Of a stretch of 64,000 bases of DNA, positions 28,033 through 37,801 are shown in pieces (within the stretch, counting starts at the first letter, position 1; each line of letters opens with the position of its first letter). The notes below the pieces were generated by a model. That model had not been told where the DNA came from. It saw only the letters and a list, made by a program, of their open reading frames with translations, and did not search any database. The position numbers and the translations under genes are program-made. This DNA is from Lysobacteraceae bacterium NML93-0793 (GTDB lineage: Bacteria; Pseudomonadota; Gammaproteobacteria; Xanthomonadales; Xanthomonadaceae). The stretch lies in assembly GCA_002324875.1 (NCBI GenBank), contig NTJG01000005.1:124001-188000 (forward strand). Direction: 5' to 3'.

Positions 28033-29889
28033 TCAGTCGGTCCGCGATGGCGCGGTCACCCGCAGCGGCTGCTGCGCCCAGTCCTCGACCGAGCCGTCGC
28101 GACCGGTGATCCGCAGACCCAGCCAGTAGAGCCCGGGTGCGCGGTCGCCCAGGTCCATGCGCGCGGAGAAGCCGACGTCCGGCAGTGACGGATCGCGCGC
28201 TTCGTTCTGCAGAAAGCCTGCCACCCAGCCATTGGGTTGCCCGTAGCGGGCCTCGGCAACCGGCACGCCGTCGAGGGTCACCTCGATCGATTCGATCCCG
28301 CTGACATCCTTGACCGCCCAGCCCGACACATCGACGACGCCGCTCGCACGTGCACCCGCTGCCGGCACGTCGATGTGCGCCACCGCAGGCGTGACACAGG
28401 GCGCCACCGGCGCGGCGGGCGCGATGCGCGACAGCACGAAACGCTGTGCACCCCGGTCCGCATTCACCACGCGCGTGACCGGCAGGCTGCCGAAGCGGCT
28501 GCACAGGATCTGGTAACGATCGAGCAGCGCGCTGAACTTCACGTCGCTCGCGCCGACGACGACGAGCGCAGGCCGTCCCCCCAGATCCTCGCGCCCGTCG
28601 AGTTGCAGACCCCACAGCGCGAGCTGCGGGGCGCGGCCGTGATGCCGGTTGAGCGGGTGATCGAGCACGCGGATCCGGGGATCGCCCAGCGCGAAACCGA
28701 GTTCGGCGCCGATCTTGAAGTTGTCGGCCACCAGCACGGTATCGGGCGGCATGCGATCGAGTTCCTCGCGTACCGCGGCCGCGAGTTCGTCCCAGCCGGC
28801 GAAGTTCGACGGATACCACTTGGACGCCGCCGCCCGTTCGCGCACCTGCGGAGTGGACACGGCCACGTAGTACACGTTCACGGCGAGAAACCCCGCCGCC
28901 AGCAATGTCCAGGTCGCCACGCGGAGCGCGCGCGACCACCCCAGCAGCACGAAGCCGGCCAGCGGCAACAGCGCCAGATAGCCGGGCAACGGCCAGTGGA
29001 AGCTCACGCGTTCGGTATCGGCCACGAAGCCGAGGACGAAGAAGCCCGCGACCAGCAGCGCACCGCACAGCGCCAGGAACCGCGCCGCATCGTCCGGCAT
29101 GCGCCGGCTGCGCCACGCGGCCAGCAGCAGCGCCGCGAACAGCAACGGCGTGACCACGACCGCCTGGATCAGCACGAAGCGCCAGCCTTCGGCATGCAGC
29201 GCCCAGGGGTGGCGGTCCACCATCTGGAACCGGAGCCCGGCTTCGGCGTTGTCGACGTTCCAGGCAAGCAGGGGAATCCAGGCCGCCGCGCCCGCCGCGA
29301 TTGCGATCCACACGCGCGGGTCGCGCAGCGCCGCACGGCCGGCCGGCAGGGCCAGCAACGCGACGATGCCGACACCGATGACGGCGATGAAGCGGTAATG
29401 GCTCAAGGCGCCGAGGGTCAGACCGACCGCCAGCAGCGCCGCGCCGCCATGACTGACGCCACGCATCAGGCGCACGCCCGCATCCACACACAGCACGGTC
29501 GCCAGCGCCAGGATGGCATCGGGCAGCGCCATCACCCCGAGCGAACCGAGCAGCGGCAGCAGCAGTGCCAGGCAGCCCGAATACCAGCCGGCGTGCTCAC
29601 CGAACTCGCGCCGGGTCAGCCACACGATCCACCACGGCACCAGCGCCGAAATGAAGATGAAGGGCAGGCGCACGGCCAGCAGGCCGTCGCCGAAGAGTTC
29701 CGTCCCCAGGCGGATCAGCCACGCGGTGAGGCCGGGAAGATCCGAGTACGCCCACGCCGGATGCTGGCCTTCGAGCCAGTAGAAGGCCTCGTCGACGAAC
29801 AGCGGAAGACGGGATGCGATCACCAGCTTCAATACGACGGTCGCCAGCCACAGCACGACGAACACCGTGCGCATTTCCATCCGCCGCAT
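28033..29889 (-). CDS. GT39-type membrane glycosyltransferase with C-terminal Ig-like domain
   Basis: The 618-residue protein is a polytopic GT-C enzyme of the ArnT/PMT type. The first loop has LFVDEAFYWLEGQHPAWAY with the acidic pair expected for the active site, followed by about ten transmembrane helices to near residue 355, then soluble sequence (NFKIGAELG) and a beta-rich domain (about 510-610: GVVDVSGWAVKDV...YWLGLRITGRDG) resembling an immunoglobulin-like fold. It probably moves a sugar from a lipid-linked donor. ATG 29889 has GAGG upstream. It ends three bases from the convergent yceF stop. Confidence 0.8.
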   Translation of the reverse strand: MRRMEMRTVFVVLWLATVVLKLVIASRLPLFVDEAFYWLEGQHPAWAYSDLPGLTAWLIRLGTELFGDGLLAVRLPFIFISALVPWWIVWLTRREFGEHAGWYSGCLALLLPLLGSLGVMALPDAILALATVLCVDAGVRLMRGVSHGGAALLAVGLTLGALSHYRFIAVIGVGIVALLALPAGRAALRDPRVWIAIAAGAAAWIPLLAWNVDNAEAGLRFQMVDRHPWALHAEGWRFVLIQAVVVTPLLFAALLLAAWRSRRMPDDAARFLALCGALLVAGFFVLGFVADTERVSFHWPLPGYLALLPLAGFVLLGWSRALRVATWTLLAAGFLAVNVYYVAVSTPQVRERAAASKWYPSNFAGWDELAAAVREELDRMPPDTVLVADNFKIGAELGFALGDPRIRVLDHPLNRHHGRAPQLALWGLQLDGREDLGGRPALVVVGASDVKFSALLDRYQILCSRFGSLPVTRVVNADRGAQRFVLSRIAPAAPVAPCVTPAVAHIDVPAAGARASGVVDVSGWAVKDVSGIESIEVTLDGVPVAEARYGQPNGWVAGFLQNEARDPSLPDVGFSARMDLGDRAPGLYWLGLRITGRDGSVEDWAQQPLRVTAPSRTD

Positions 29890-29939
29890 CGAACCCGACC
29901 TCGCTACACTCCAGGGGAAACGCCGCAGGGAGACAATGC

Positions 29940-30896
29940 ATGTCCGATCCGTCCACGACGCCCGTCATGCTAACCGACCGGCACCGGGAGGCTCTGTCAT
30001 CGGCCCAGGCACAGGTCAATCGCGTCGTGCTCGGCAAGCAGACCGCCGTGGTGATGAGCTTCGTGGCCCTGCTCGCGGATGGACACATCCTCATCGAGGA
30101 TCTGCCGGGCCTGGGCAAGACCACACTGGCACACGCGCTGGCGGCCACCGTGGGGCTCGAGTTCCAGCGGGTGCAGTTCACCTCGGACCTGCTGCCGTCC
30201 GACGTCGTCGGCGTCTCGGTCTACGACGGCGGCGTGCGTCGCTTCGAGTTTCATGGTGGCCCGGTCTTCACGAACGTGCTGCTGGCCGACGAGATCAACC
30301 GGGCGCCGCCGCGCACGCAGAGCGCGCTGCTCGAGGCGATGGCCGAACACCAGGTCACCGTCGACGGCGTGACCCATGCACTGCCCGATCCGTTCTTCGT
30401 CATCGCGACCCAGAATCCGGTCGATCTGTCGGGCACCTACCCCCTGCCCGACTCCCAGCTCGACCGCTTCCTGCTGCGGCTCAACCTCGGCTATCCCGAT
30501 CGCGACGCCGAGCGCGCGCTGCTGGCCGGCGAGGATCGGCGGACGCTGATCGCCGGCATGATGCCGCTGATCGGTGCCGATGACCTGCGCCAGCTGCGGC
30601 GCGCTGTGCTGGGTGTCCATGCCAGCCCGGCGCTGATCGACTACGTGCAGGCCCTGCTCACGCGCAGCCGTCAGCATCCCGGCGTGCGCGTGGGGCTGTC
30701 GCCGCGCGCCGGACTTGCACTGCTGCGCGCCGCGCGGGCGCTGGCCCTGCTGCAGGGCCGCGACCACGCGCTGCCCGACGACGTGCAGACACTGTTTCCG
30801 CTGATCGCTTCGCATCGTCTGGTCGCCGACAGCGATGCCGCCGCGGCCGGCAGCGCGAGTGCCGACGCGATCCTGCAGGCCGTTCCGGTCGACTGA
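29940..30896 (+). CDS. MoxR-family AAA+ ATPase
   Basis: The 318-residue ATPase has Walker A in EDLPGLGKTT (53-62), Walker B in LLADEINRAPP, and the sensor region VIATQNPVDLSGTYPLP characteristic of MoxR proteins. These act as chaperones for metalloprotein or envelope stress complexes and are generally found with DUF58 and VWA genes. GGGAG stands seven bases before the ATG. It is first in a tight four-gene operon with the DUF58, transglutaminase and Slp genes. Confidence 0.92.
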   Translation: MSDPSTTPVMLTDRHREALSSAQAQVNRVVLGKQTAVVMSFVALLADGHILIEDLPGLGKTTLAHALAATVGLEFQRVQFTSDLLPSDVVGVSVYDGGVRRFEFHGGPVFTNVLLADEINRAPPRTQSALLEAMAEHQVTVDGVTHALPDPFFVIATQNPVDLSGTYPLPDSQLDRFLLRLNLGYPDRDAERALLAGEDRRTLIAGMMPLIGADDLRQLRRAVLGVHASPALIDYVQALLTRSRQHPGVRVGLSPRAGLALLRAARALALLQGRDHALPDDVQTLFPLIASHRLVADSDAAAAGSASADAILQAVPVD

Positions 30897-30911
30897 CGCG
30901 GGCGCGGCTCG

Positions 30912-31865
30912 ATGTCCCTGTTTGCCGGCCTGCGTCGCCGCGTCGAATCCTGGGCGCGCCCCCGCGCGCCGGAACCGCTCCCCGTGCGGCTGGACCGGCG
31001 CCGCATCTACATCCTGCCCACTGCGTTCGGCTGGTTCCTCGTCGCGCTGCTGGCGACGATGGCGGTGGGCGCACTGAACTACAACAACAATCCGGCGCTG
31101 CTGCTGTGCCTGCTGCTGATCGGCGCGGCCTTGGCGAGCCTGCTGTGGACGCAACTGCAGCTGAGCGGACTCGAGGTCCACGCCGTGCACGGCGAGCCCG
31201 TGCCCGCCGGACGCCCGATGACCGTACGTCTGCATGCGGGTGCAGCGCCGGGGCGCGAACGGCGCGGCCTGCGGATCGAGGGCGAAGATGCCCGCGCCGG
31301 GCTCTCGCTGGAGATGGCCACGGGCGAGGCGACGCTGCTGCTGGAGACGCGTCGGCGCGGCTTGCGGCCCCTGCCTCGCCTGCGGATCTCGACGTCGCGG
31401 CCCTTTGGACTGGCCCGGGCCTGGTCCTGGGTCTGGCCCGAAACGCCGGTGCTGGTCTACCCGGCACCCGAGCCGGCCGGGCCGCCGCTGCCATCGGGGG
31501 ACGGCGATACGGCCCAGGCGCGACTGCACGCCGCGGGTGACGATCTTCACCATCTGCGTGAATGGCGACAGGGCGATGCGCGACGCGCGATCGCCTGGAA
31601 ACCGTCGGCGCGCCGCGACGCGCTGATCGTCCGTGAACTCGAGCGCCCGCAGGGCGCCGATGTCGTGCTCGACTGGACCCTGACCGCCGGACTCGCCTAC
31701 GAGGATCGCATCCGTCGTCTGGCCCGCTGGGTGGACGAGGCCGAGCGCGATGGACGGCGCTACCGGCTGCAGCTGCCGGGTCGACCGCCCTTGGGGCCGG
31801 ACGCCGGCGTCGCCCATCGGCATGCGTGCCTGCGTGCGCTCGCCCTGCTGCCGGAGGCGCGATGA
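30912..31865 (+). CDS. DUF58 family membrane protein
   Basis: The 317-residue protein has two transmembrane helices (about 38-80) and the DUF58 signature DDLHHLREWRQGDARRAIAWKPSARRD, with the following VRELERPQ. DUF58 proteins are the usual partners of MoxR ATPases. The role of the pair is not settled; an envelope function is likely from the context. Its stop overlaps the next start (ATGA). Confidence 0.9.
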   Translation: MSLFAGLRRRVESWARPRAPEPLPVRLDRRRIYILPTAFGWFLVALLATMAVGALNYNNNPALLLCLLLIGAALASLLWTQLQLSGLEVHAVHGEPVPAGRPMTVRLHAGAAPGRERRGLRIEGEDARAGLSLEMATGEATLLLETRRRGLRPLPRLRISTSRPFGLARAWSWVWPETPVLVYPAPEPAGPPLPSGDGDTAQARLHAAGDDLHHLREWRQGDARRAIAWKPSARRDALIVRELERPQGADVVLDWTLTAGLAYEDRIRRLARWVDEAERDGRRYRLQLPGRPPLGPDAGVAHRHACLRALALLPEAR

Positions 31866-33811
31866 GCCCACCGTCACCCGATCAACTGGATACCGCCGGG
31901 CGCCGCCGCGTGCTGCTGGCCGCAGGCGCCTGCGTGCTGCCGTTGCTGCTGCAGCTGCCCGTCACGAGCGCCATCGCGATCGCGGGCATCGGCGCGATCG
32001 TCGCCTCGCTCGCATCCCGCGGCGCCGTCGCAGGCTGGCTGCGCGGCCTGCTGGCGATCGCGCTGCTCGGCCTGGTGCTGGTGCAGAGCGGGTTTTCTCT
32101 CGGCCGCGATACCGGCTCGGCGCTGCTGGCGGCGATGCTGGCCATCAAGCCCTCCGAACTGCGCAGCCTGCGCGATGCACGCAGCCTGCTGGGCTTCGCG
32201 CTGTTCGCACCGTTCGCCACCTTTCTGCTCGATCAGGGCCCGCTGTCGCTGGTGCTCGGCCTGGTCGCCACGACGCTGGTGCTGATGGCGCTGCTGCGCC
32301 TGTCGGAACAGGAATCGGGCCTCGCCGCGGTACCGCGCTCGGATGGTCAGCGGCTGCGGATCGTGCTGCGCCTGGCGGCAACGGGGCTGCCGCTCGCCCT
32401 GGCTGCGTTCTGGCTGTTTCCTCGCCTGGCGACGCCGCTGTGGGGTGTGCCGGAGCTGTCGGTCGCGCGCCCCGGGCTGTCGGATGAGATGTCGCCGGGC
32501 CAGTGGCTGGACCTGATCGTCGATGACTCGCCCGCCTTGCGCGCGACGTTCCGGGGCGCCGAGCCGGAAACAAGCGACATGTACTGGCGCGGCCCCACGC
32601 TCACCGATTACGACGGGCGCACCTGGACCGCCTCGCCCTGGCTGCGGCATTTGCCGCCCGCCGAGGTCGAGCACGGTGCCGTGGTGTGGGACTACGAGAT
32701 CACCGTCGAGCCCACCGAGCGCAACCTGCTGGTCGCACTCGAAATGCCGCTCGCCCTGCCCGACGGCATGGATGCCTCCCACACCTGGACACTCACCAGC
32801 CCGCGGCGCCTCGATCGCGTGAGCCGCTGGCAATTGCGCTCTTCGCCTCAGGTGCGGTTCGAAGCGGACCTGCCCGACACGCTGCGTGCGCAGGCCTTGC
32901 GCCTGCCCGAGGGCTTCAACCCGCGCACGCGCGAACTGGCCCGCCAGTGGCGCTCGGACACCGAGGACGACGGCGCGCTGGTCGACCGCGGCCTGGCCTG
33001 GATCCGCAGCGAGTTCGCCTACACGCTGGACACGCCGCTGCCCGGCCGCAACGCGGTCGACGAATTCCTGTTCGAACAGAAGGCCGGCTTCTGCGAGCAC
33101 TTCAGCTCGGCATTCACGGTGCTGATGCGCGAAGCCGGCATCCCCGCGCGCGTGGTCACCGGCTACGTGGGCGGCTATCGCAACGCCTACGGCAATTACT
33201 GGATCGTGCGCAAGATGGACGCGCATGCCTGGGTGGAGGTGTGGCTGGAAGGCCGCGGCTGGGTGCGCGTGGATCCCACCGCGGCGGTCGCGCCTGAGCG
33301 CATCTACGACACGATCGAGGACCGGCTGGCCGCGGGGGGCGCGGCCGGTGGCGCACTCGCACCGCTGCTGGACATCGGCGACTGGGCACGGCGTGGCTGG
33401 AACGATCTGGTGCTCGGCTTCGATGCCGGTAGCCAGCAGTGGATGCTGCAGCGCATCGGCCTCGGCCACGGCGACCCCGCGACGCTCGCCCTGCTGTTCG
33501 CGCTGGTGGCTGCACTGGCGTTGGGATGGATGCTCTGGCGCGTCGCGCGCAGCGAGCGCGAGCGCGATCCGCTGCTGCGTGCCTGGCGCGCGTTGGACCG
33601 GCGCTACGCGCGGCTCGGTCTCGCCCGCGATCCGCACGAGGCGCCGCTGGCCTGGGCGAGGCGCGTGGCCGCCGCGCGGAACGGCGCTTCCGCGCTCATC
33701 GCCCTCACCGGCCGTTTCGTGGCGGCCCGCTACGCTCGCGGCGCAGCGGATCCGACACTGGTCCGCGACCTGCACGCCCACCGCCCCGACCCCGAGGCTT
33801 CCCGCCGATGA
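31862..33811 (+). CDS. Transglutaminase-like membrane protein (TgpA type)
   Basis: The 649-residue protein has five or six N-terminal transmembrane helices (DUF3488 region, to about 185), a periplasmic transglutaminase-like domain with Cys411 in GFCEHFSS, His455 in DAHAWVEVW and Asp471 in VDPTAAV, and a C-terminal helix with a cytoplasmic tail of DUF4129 type. The order matches TgpA of Pseudomonas aeruginosa, an essential periplasmic protein of unclear substrate. It overlaps both neighbours by ATGA, so the four proteins are likely translated together. Confidence 0.92.
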   Translation: MSPPSPDQLDTAGRRRVLLAAGACVLPLLLQLPVTSAIAIAGIGAIVASLASRGAVAGWLRGLLAIALLGLVLVQSGFSLGRDTGSALLAAMLAIKPSELRSLRDARSLLGFALFAPFATFLLDQGPLSLVLGLVATTLVLMALLRLSEQESGLAAVPRSDGQRLRIVLRLAATGLPLALAAFWLFPRLATPLWGVPELSVARPGLSDEMSPGQWLDLIVDDSPALRATFRGAEPETSDMYWRGPTLTDYDGRTWTASPWLRHLPPAEVEHGAVVWDYEITVEPTERNLLVALEMPLALPDGMDASHTWTLTSPRRLDRVSRWQLRSSPQVRFEADLPDTLRAQALRLPEGFNPRTRELARQWRSDTEDDGALVDRGLAWIRSEFAYTLDTPLPGRNAVDEFLFEQKAGFCEHFSSAFTVLMREAGIPARVVTGYVGGYRNAYGNYWIVRKMDAHAWVEVWLEGRGWVRVDPTAAVAPERIYDTIEDRLAAGGAAGGALAPLLDIGDWARRGWNDLVLGFDAGSQQWMLQRIGLGHGDPATLALLFALVAALALGWMLWRVARSERERDPLLRAWRALDRRYARLGLARDPHEAPLAWARRVAAARNGASALIALTGRFVAARYARGAADPTLVRDLHAHRPDPEASRR

Positions 33812-34299
33812 ACCGTCTCCATCTGCCACCCATTGCCGCATTGGCCCTGCTGCTCGGCGCGTGCGCGTCCCAGCCCAAGCCGCTCCAGGGCGGCTATCTC
33901 GAAACGCCCACGCCCCATGCGGCCGTCCAGGGCGACTACACCGGCACCGCGGTGCGTTGGGGCGGTCGCATCGTCCAGGTCGAACCGCGGCCGGATGCCA
34001 CGTGCTTCGAAATGATCGCCACCCGGCTCACGGCGCACGGCCGTCCGTACTGGGCCGCGGACGATACCAACGGTCGCTTCATCGCCTGCCGCACCGGCTT
34101 CTACGATCCGGCGGTGTTCCAGGTCAATCGCGAAGTCACGTTCACCGGACGGATCGCCGGCTACGACACGCGCCGCATCGGCGAATACGACTACCGCTTC
34201 CCGCGCATCGATGCCGAGGTGGTCTACCTGTGGCCCGTGCGCGAGCGCGTGGACGTGGTGACGCGGCCGGCGCCGTGGCCTTGGTGGGGGTATTGGTGA
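33808..34299 (+). CDS. Slp-family outer-membrane lipoprotein
   Basis: The 163-residue precursor has a lipoprotein signal peptide with the lipobox LLGAC (Cys19). The remainder fits the Slp/YeaY group (GTAVRWGGRIVQVEP, FYDPAVFQVNREVTFTGRI, VYLWP). Slp is a starvation-induced outer-membrane lipoprotein in E. coli. Its stop TGA (34297-34299) lies inside the heptad array at 34295-34330. Confidence 0.88.
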   Translation: MNRLHLPPIAALALLLGACASQPKPLQGGYLETPTPHAAVQGDYTGTAVRWGGRIVQVEPRPDATCFEMIATRLTAHGRPYWAADDTNGRFIACRTGFYDPAVFQVNREVTFTGRIAGYDTRRIGEYDYRFPRIDAEVVYLWPVRERVDVVTRPAPWPWWGYW

Positions 34300-34330
34300 T
34301 TGGGGATTCGGGATTCGGGATTCGGGATTC
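34295..34330. repeat. Heptad array at the slp-like stop codon
   Basis: GGTGATTGG followed by four GGGATTC units, period seven, begins at the last codons of the Slp-like gene and supplies its stop codon. No inverse partner is seen nearby. The rest of the gap to 34507 shows no recognisable gene or terminator. Confidence 0.8.
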
Positions 34331-34507
34331 GCAAGAGCGTCGCGCCTGACGCGCCGCGCGGCGATCACTTGACGTCGCCGTGGTCATCGCTCGAGGTACG
34401 CCTTGTGCGTCGACGGGATCAGTCGCTCGGCGCGGGCCGCTCCTGCCGCAACCGCCTGTAAGCGTCCGTGTTCCTGAAGATCGTGGCCGCCCCGGCTGCG
34501 CGGGGCG

Positions 34508-34855
34508 TCAGCCTTCCGGTGTGCCGAAACGGCCCAGGGGGGCACCCGCCAGCAGGTGCAGGTGGATCTGGAACACCGTCTGGCCACCGTCCCCGTTGCA
34601 GTTCATGACGATGCGGTAGCCGTCCTCGGCGAACCCCTGCGCCTTGGCGTATGCAGCGGCGGCAATCGCCAGGCGGCCGACGATCTCGGGGGCGTCCAGC
34701 GGCACGTCGTTGAGCGTCGCGTAGGTGGCTTTCGGCACGAACAGCACATGCACCGGCGCTTGCGGCGCGATGTCTCGGAACGCGATCAAGTGCTCGTCCT
34801 CGTAGACGATGTCGGCCGGGATCTCGCGCTGGATGATCTTGTGGAAGAGTGTCAT
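34508..34855 (-). CDS. HIT family nucleotide-binding protein (HinT-like)
   Basis: The 115-residue protein matches HinT: TLFHKIIQREIPADIVYEDE at the start and GQTVFQIHLHLLAG near the end. The catalytic histidine (His98) and His100 of the triad are present, but the first triad histidine is glutamine (Gln96). HIT proteins hydrolyse purine phosphoramidates. The longer frame to 34939 contains repeat-encoded NPESRIPNP sequence and is not used. It is downstream of recR in the dnaX cluster. Confidence 0.9.
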   Translation of the reverse strand: MTLFHKIIQREIPADIVYEDEHLIAFRDIAPQAPVHVLFVPKATYATLNDVPLDAPEIVGRLAIAAAAYAKAQGFAEDGYRIVMNCNGDGGQTVFQIHLHLLAGAPLGRFGTPEG

Positions 34856-34864
34856 GGAAGGGCC

Positions 34865-34956
34865 GGGATTCGGGATTCGGGATTCGGGATTCGGGAAAGC
34901 ATAGAGGCAACGCGAACGCCTCGCTCCTCGAATCACCAATCACCAAGGACGAATCA
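34865..34956. repeat. Inverted pair of heptad arrays between recR and the HIT gene
   Basis: Four GGGATTC units (34865-34895) are followed after about 33 bases by AATCACC units (34929-34956) in inverse orientation. The array fills nearly all the space between recR and the HIT gene. Confidence 0.8.
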
Positions 34957-34962
34957 CCGCCT

Positions 34963-35556
34963 TCAAACCACGTCGCTGCGGCTGCCGAAGGCATGCGACA
35001 GCGTGCCGCGATCCACGTATTCCAGCTCGCCGCCGAGTGGCAGGCCGTGCGCGGGACGACTCGGGCGCACGTCGTGCTGGCGGGCGATCTGCGCGAGGTA
35101 GTGCGCGGTCGCCTCGCCTTCGACGGTCGGATTGGTGGCGATGATCAATTCGCGCACCTCGCCTTCGGCCAGTCGCGTGGACAGGCTGTCGAGCCCGAGT
35201 TCGCGCGGACCGATGCCGTCGAGCGGACTCAGCCGGCCCTGCAGCACGAAATAGAACCCGCGGTAGCCGGTCGCCTGCTCGATCGCGAGCCGATCGGCCG
35301 GGGATTCGACCACGCACAGCGTGTGGGCATCGCGCGACGCGTTCGCGCACGTCGGGCACACCGGTGTTTCGCTGAAGTCGCGGCAGCGCTCGCAATGGCC
35401 GATCTTCTCGACCGCCTCGGCCAGCACCGTCGCCAGTCGCGCGCCGCCTTCGCGGCCGCGTTCGAGCACGTGATAGGCCATGCGCTGCGCGGACTTGTGC
35501 CCGACGCCGGGCAGCACGCGCAGTGCATCGATCAACTGGTCAAGCAGGGCGGACAT
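34963..35556 (-). CDS. recR: Recombination mediator protein RecR
   Basis: The 197-residue protein acts with RecF and RecO to load RecA at gaps. It has the helix-hairpin-helix [13 protein letters not shown] (15-27), a four-cysteine zinc site (Cys55, 58, 67 and 70) and a Toprim domain ([28 protein letters not shown]). It follows ybaB, as in most bacteria, with a heptad array between them. Confidence 0.97.
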   Translation of the reverse strand: MSALLDQLIDALRVLPGVGHKSAQRMAYHVLERGREGGARLATVLAEAVEKIGHCERCRDFSETPVCPTCANASRDAHTLCVVESPADRLAIEQATGYRGFYFVLQGRLSPLDGIGPRELGLDSLSTRLAEGEVRELIIATNPTVEGEATAHYLAQIARQHDVRPSRPAHGLPLGGELEYVDRGTLSHAFGSRSDVV

Positions 35557-35574
35557 CGGGAGCCGTGATCCGTC

Positions 35575-35649
35575 ATTGGTGATGGGTGATTCGACAAAGC
35601 AGCCGGTGCCGTGATCCGCTTCTTCGAATCACGAATCACGAATCACCAA
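35575..35649. repeat. Inverted pair of heptad arrays between ybaB and recR
   Basis: ATTGGTGATGGGTGATTCG (35575-35593) is followed by an inverse array of CGAATCA units (35625-35649), 31 bases apart. It could form a stem in the ybaB-recR mRNA. Confidence 0.8.
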
Positions 35650-35659
35650 GCCCGGCCCT

Positions 35660-35980
35660 TCAGAACGGCAGCTTCATGCCCGGCGGCAACGGCATGCCCG
35701 CCGTGGCACCAGCCATGCGCGCCTTCGATTCCTCGTCGATCTTGTTCGAGGCATCGTTGAACGCGGCGGCGATCAGGTCTTCGGCCATCTCCGGATCCGT
35801 GAGCACGCTCGGGTCGATGCGCACCTTGCGGCATTCCTTGGCGCCGCTCAGGGTGACGCTGACCATGCCGCCCCCTGCGCTGCCGGTGACCTCGAGCGCG
35901 GCGATTTCCTGCTGCACGCGCTGCATGTTTTCCTGCATCTTCTGCGCCTGCTGCATCAGCTGGGCAATATTTCCACGCAT
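35660..35980 (-). CDS. ybaB: Nucleoid-associated protein YbaB/EbfC
   Basis: The 106-residue protein starts with a long helix ([20 protein letters not shown]) and has the strand region [19 protein letters not shown] of the YbaB family, dimeric DNA-binding proteins. Its ATG overlaps the dnaX stop by one base (TGATG), so translation is coupled. Confidence 0.95.
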   Translation of the reverse strand: MRGNIAQLMQQAQKMQENMQRVQQEIAALEVTGSAGGGMVSVTLSGAKECRKVRIDPSVLTDPEMAEDLIAAAFNDASNKIDEESKARMAGATAGMPLPPGMKLPF

Positions 35981-37770
35981 CAGTTGAGTCCTTGTTCGTC
36001 GTAGGGGCGGATCGAGTCCGGCACGAGCTTCGCGCCCTGCTGCGACATCAGCCGCTGCACATCCGGATCCGAAAGGAAATTCTGTTCGGCCGACGACTGC
36101 CGTGTCTCGCGCTCGCGCGCATTGCGTTCGTGCAGCGTCGGCGCGGCGCTCGCAGGCGCGGCCTCGAAGCGGATCTGGGGCGCCCGGCCCAGCGTCGCGG
36201 TCAGCGCGTCGGCCAGCTGGTGGACCATGATCGGCGCCTTGAGGTGTTCGTCCGACTCGGGCAGCGCCAGGCGCAGCACGGCACCATCGAAGTCGACGAA
36301 GGCCGCACTCGCGGCCAGTTCGCGTACCGGCCCGCGCAAGGGAAGATCGGCGACGAGATCCAGCCAGCGGTCGGCATCGAGGGCGGTCGTGGTGCGCGAC
36401 GGCGTGGCCGGGACCGGCTCTGCCGCAGCAGGTGCGCGGCGCGGCATTTCGATGCTGCGCGACGCGGTCGCCTCCGGCCTCTGCGCGGTCGGCCCGGCAG
36501 GTGCCGACGTCCTTGCCGGCACCGCCACTGCGGGCGCCGGCATCGGCGGCGCAACGTTCGTTTCGCGCGCAGCTGCCGTCGAGGGGTTTGCCGCAGCGCC
36601 GAGCGCTGCACGTGCAGCGGCCGGCCCACCGGACTGCGTCTGGCCGATACCGGCCGGCGACGCCGCGGTGCTGCCCGCGGCGGGCCGGAATGCCAGCATC
36701 CGCAGCACCGACATCTCGAAGCCGGCACGCGGACTGGGCGCCAGCGCGAGATCACGACGTCCGTTGAGCGCCATCTGGTACCAGAGCTGCACGACTTCGG
36801 GCCGCGCGGCGGTCGCGAGTGCGTCGAGATCCAGGCCGTCGGCCTCGACGGCCACCTCCGGCACCAGCTGACGGACCTGGATGCGATGCAGCGCTTCGGC
36901 CAGGGCATCGAGCACGCTCGACCAGTCCGGCGAAAAATCAGCCAGGGTGGCCACCTCGGCCATCAGCTGCGCACCGTCTCCGGCCGCCAGGGCCGACAGC
37001 AGATTGCCCACGCGCGTGCGATCGACGCTGCCGAGCATCGTGGCCACCGCGTCGTCGGCCAGCGCCCCGCCCTCGCCGCCCGCGCCGGTATAGGCGATGG
37101 CCTGGTCGAGCAGCGACAGCCCGTCGCGCAGGCTGCCGTCGGCGGCCTTGGACAGCTGGCGAATCGCGCCGGACTCGGCGGCGATACCTTCGGCCTCGAG
37201 AATCCGGGTCATCTGGCCCTGGATCTGCTGCTCGTCCAGCCGCTTGAGGTTGAACTGCAGGCAGCGCGAGAGCACGGTCACCGGCAGCTTCTGCGGATCG
37301 GTCGTCGCCAGCAGGAACTTCACGTGCCCCGGCGGTTCTTCCAGCGTCTTGAGCAACGCGTTGAACGCGGACTTCGACAGCATGTGCACTTCGTCGATCA
37401 GATAGACCTTCACCCGGCCGCGCGAGGGCATGTACTGCGCGTTGTCGATGAGTTCGCGCACGTCGTCCACGCCGGTGTTGCTGGCGGCGTCGATCTCGAG
37501 CAGGTCGATGTAGCGGCCGGCATCGATCGCCAGGCAGGTCTCGCAGGTGCCGCAGGGATCGGACGAGGTGCCGGTCTCGCAGTTCAGGCTCTTGGCGAAG
37601 ATGCGCGCGATCGTGGTCTTGCCGACGCCGCGCGTGCCCGTGAACAGGAACGCGTGATGCACGCGGCCGGTCTCGAGCGCATTGGTCAGCGCACGCACCA
37701 CGTGCTCCTGCCCGACCAGTTCGGCAAACCGCTTCGGACGCCACTTCCGGGCGAGGACGAGATAGGACAT
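35980..37770 (-). CDS. dnaX: DNA polymerase III subunit tau
   Basis: The 596-residue clamp-loader ATPase has Walker A GTRGVGKT (45-52), zinc cysteines 64, 73, 76 and 79, and the DEVHMLS Walker B. A proline- and alanine-rich linker (about 375-470) leads to the C-terminal tau domain that binds polymerase. No AAAAAAG-type slippery site is seen, so a gamma form by ribosomal frameshift as in E. coli is not evident. The frame upstream of ATG 37770 overlaps tRNA-Ser antisense and is discarded. Confidence 0.96.
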   Translation of the reverse strand: MSYLVLARKWRPKRFAELVGQEHVVRALTNALETGRVHHAFLFTGTRGVGKTTIARIFAKSLNCETGTSSDPCGTCETCLAIDAGRYIDLLEIDAASNTGVDDVRELIDNAQYMPSRGRVKVYLIDEVHMLSKSAFNALLKTLEEPPGHVKFLLATTDPQKLPVTVLSRCLQFNLKRLDEQQIQGQMTRILEAEGIAAESGAIRQLSKAADGSLRDGLSLLDQAIAYTGAGGEGGALADDAVATMLGSVDRTRVGNLLSALAAGDGAQLMAEVATLADFSPDWSSVLDALAEALHRIQVRQLVPEVAVEADGLDLDALATAARPEVVQLWYQMALNGRRDLALAPSPRAGFEMSVLRMLAFRPAAGSTAASPAGIGQTQSGGPAAARAALGAAANPSTAAARETNVAPPMPAPAVAVPARTSAPAGPTAQRPEATASRSIEMPRRAPAAAEPVPATPSRTTTALDADRWLDLVADLPLRGPVRELAASAAFVDFDGAVLRLALPESDEHLKAPIMVHQLADALTATLGRAPQIRFEAAPASAAPTLHERNARERETRQSSAEQNFLSDPDVQRLMSQQGAKLVPDSIRPYDEQGLN

Positions 37771-37801
37771 CACCCTATTCTGCCACGCCCGTCGACGTTC
37801 C

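Noticed and set aside
31874-33841. Long minus-strand frame of 655 codons opposite the transglutaminase gene
   Set aside because: It is a GC-rich antisense shadow: highly biased for Arg, Gln and His, no start signal, and the + strand gene has clear domains.
34295-35649. CRISPR-like arrays
   Set aside because: The repeat unit is seven bases with no spacers and no cas genes are present.
35980-37770. Programmed frameshift in dnaX for the gamma subunit
   Set aside because: No A-rich slippery heptamer or following stem was found in the frame.
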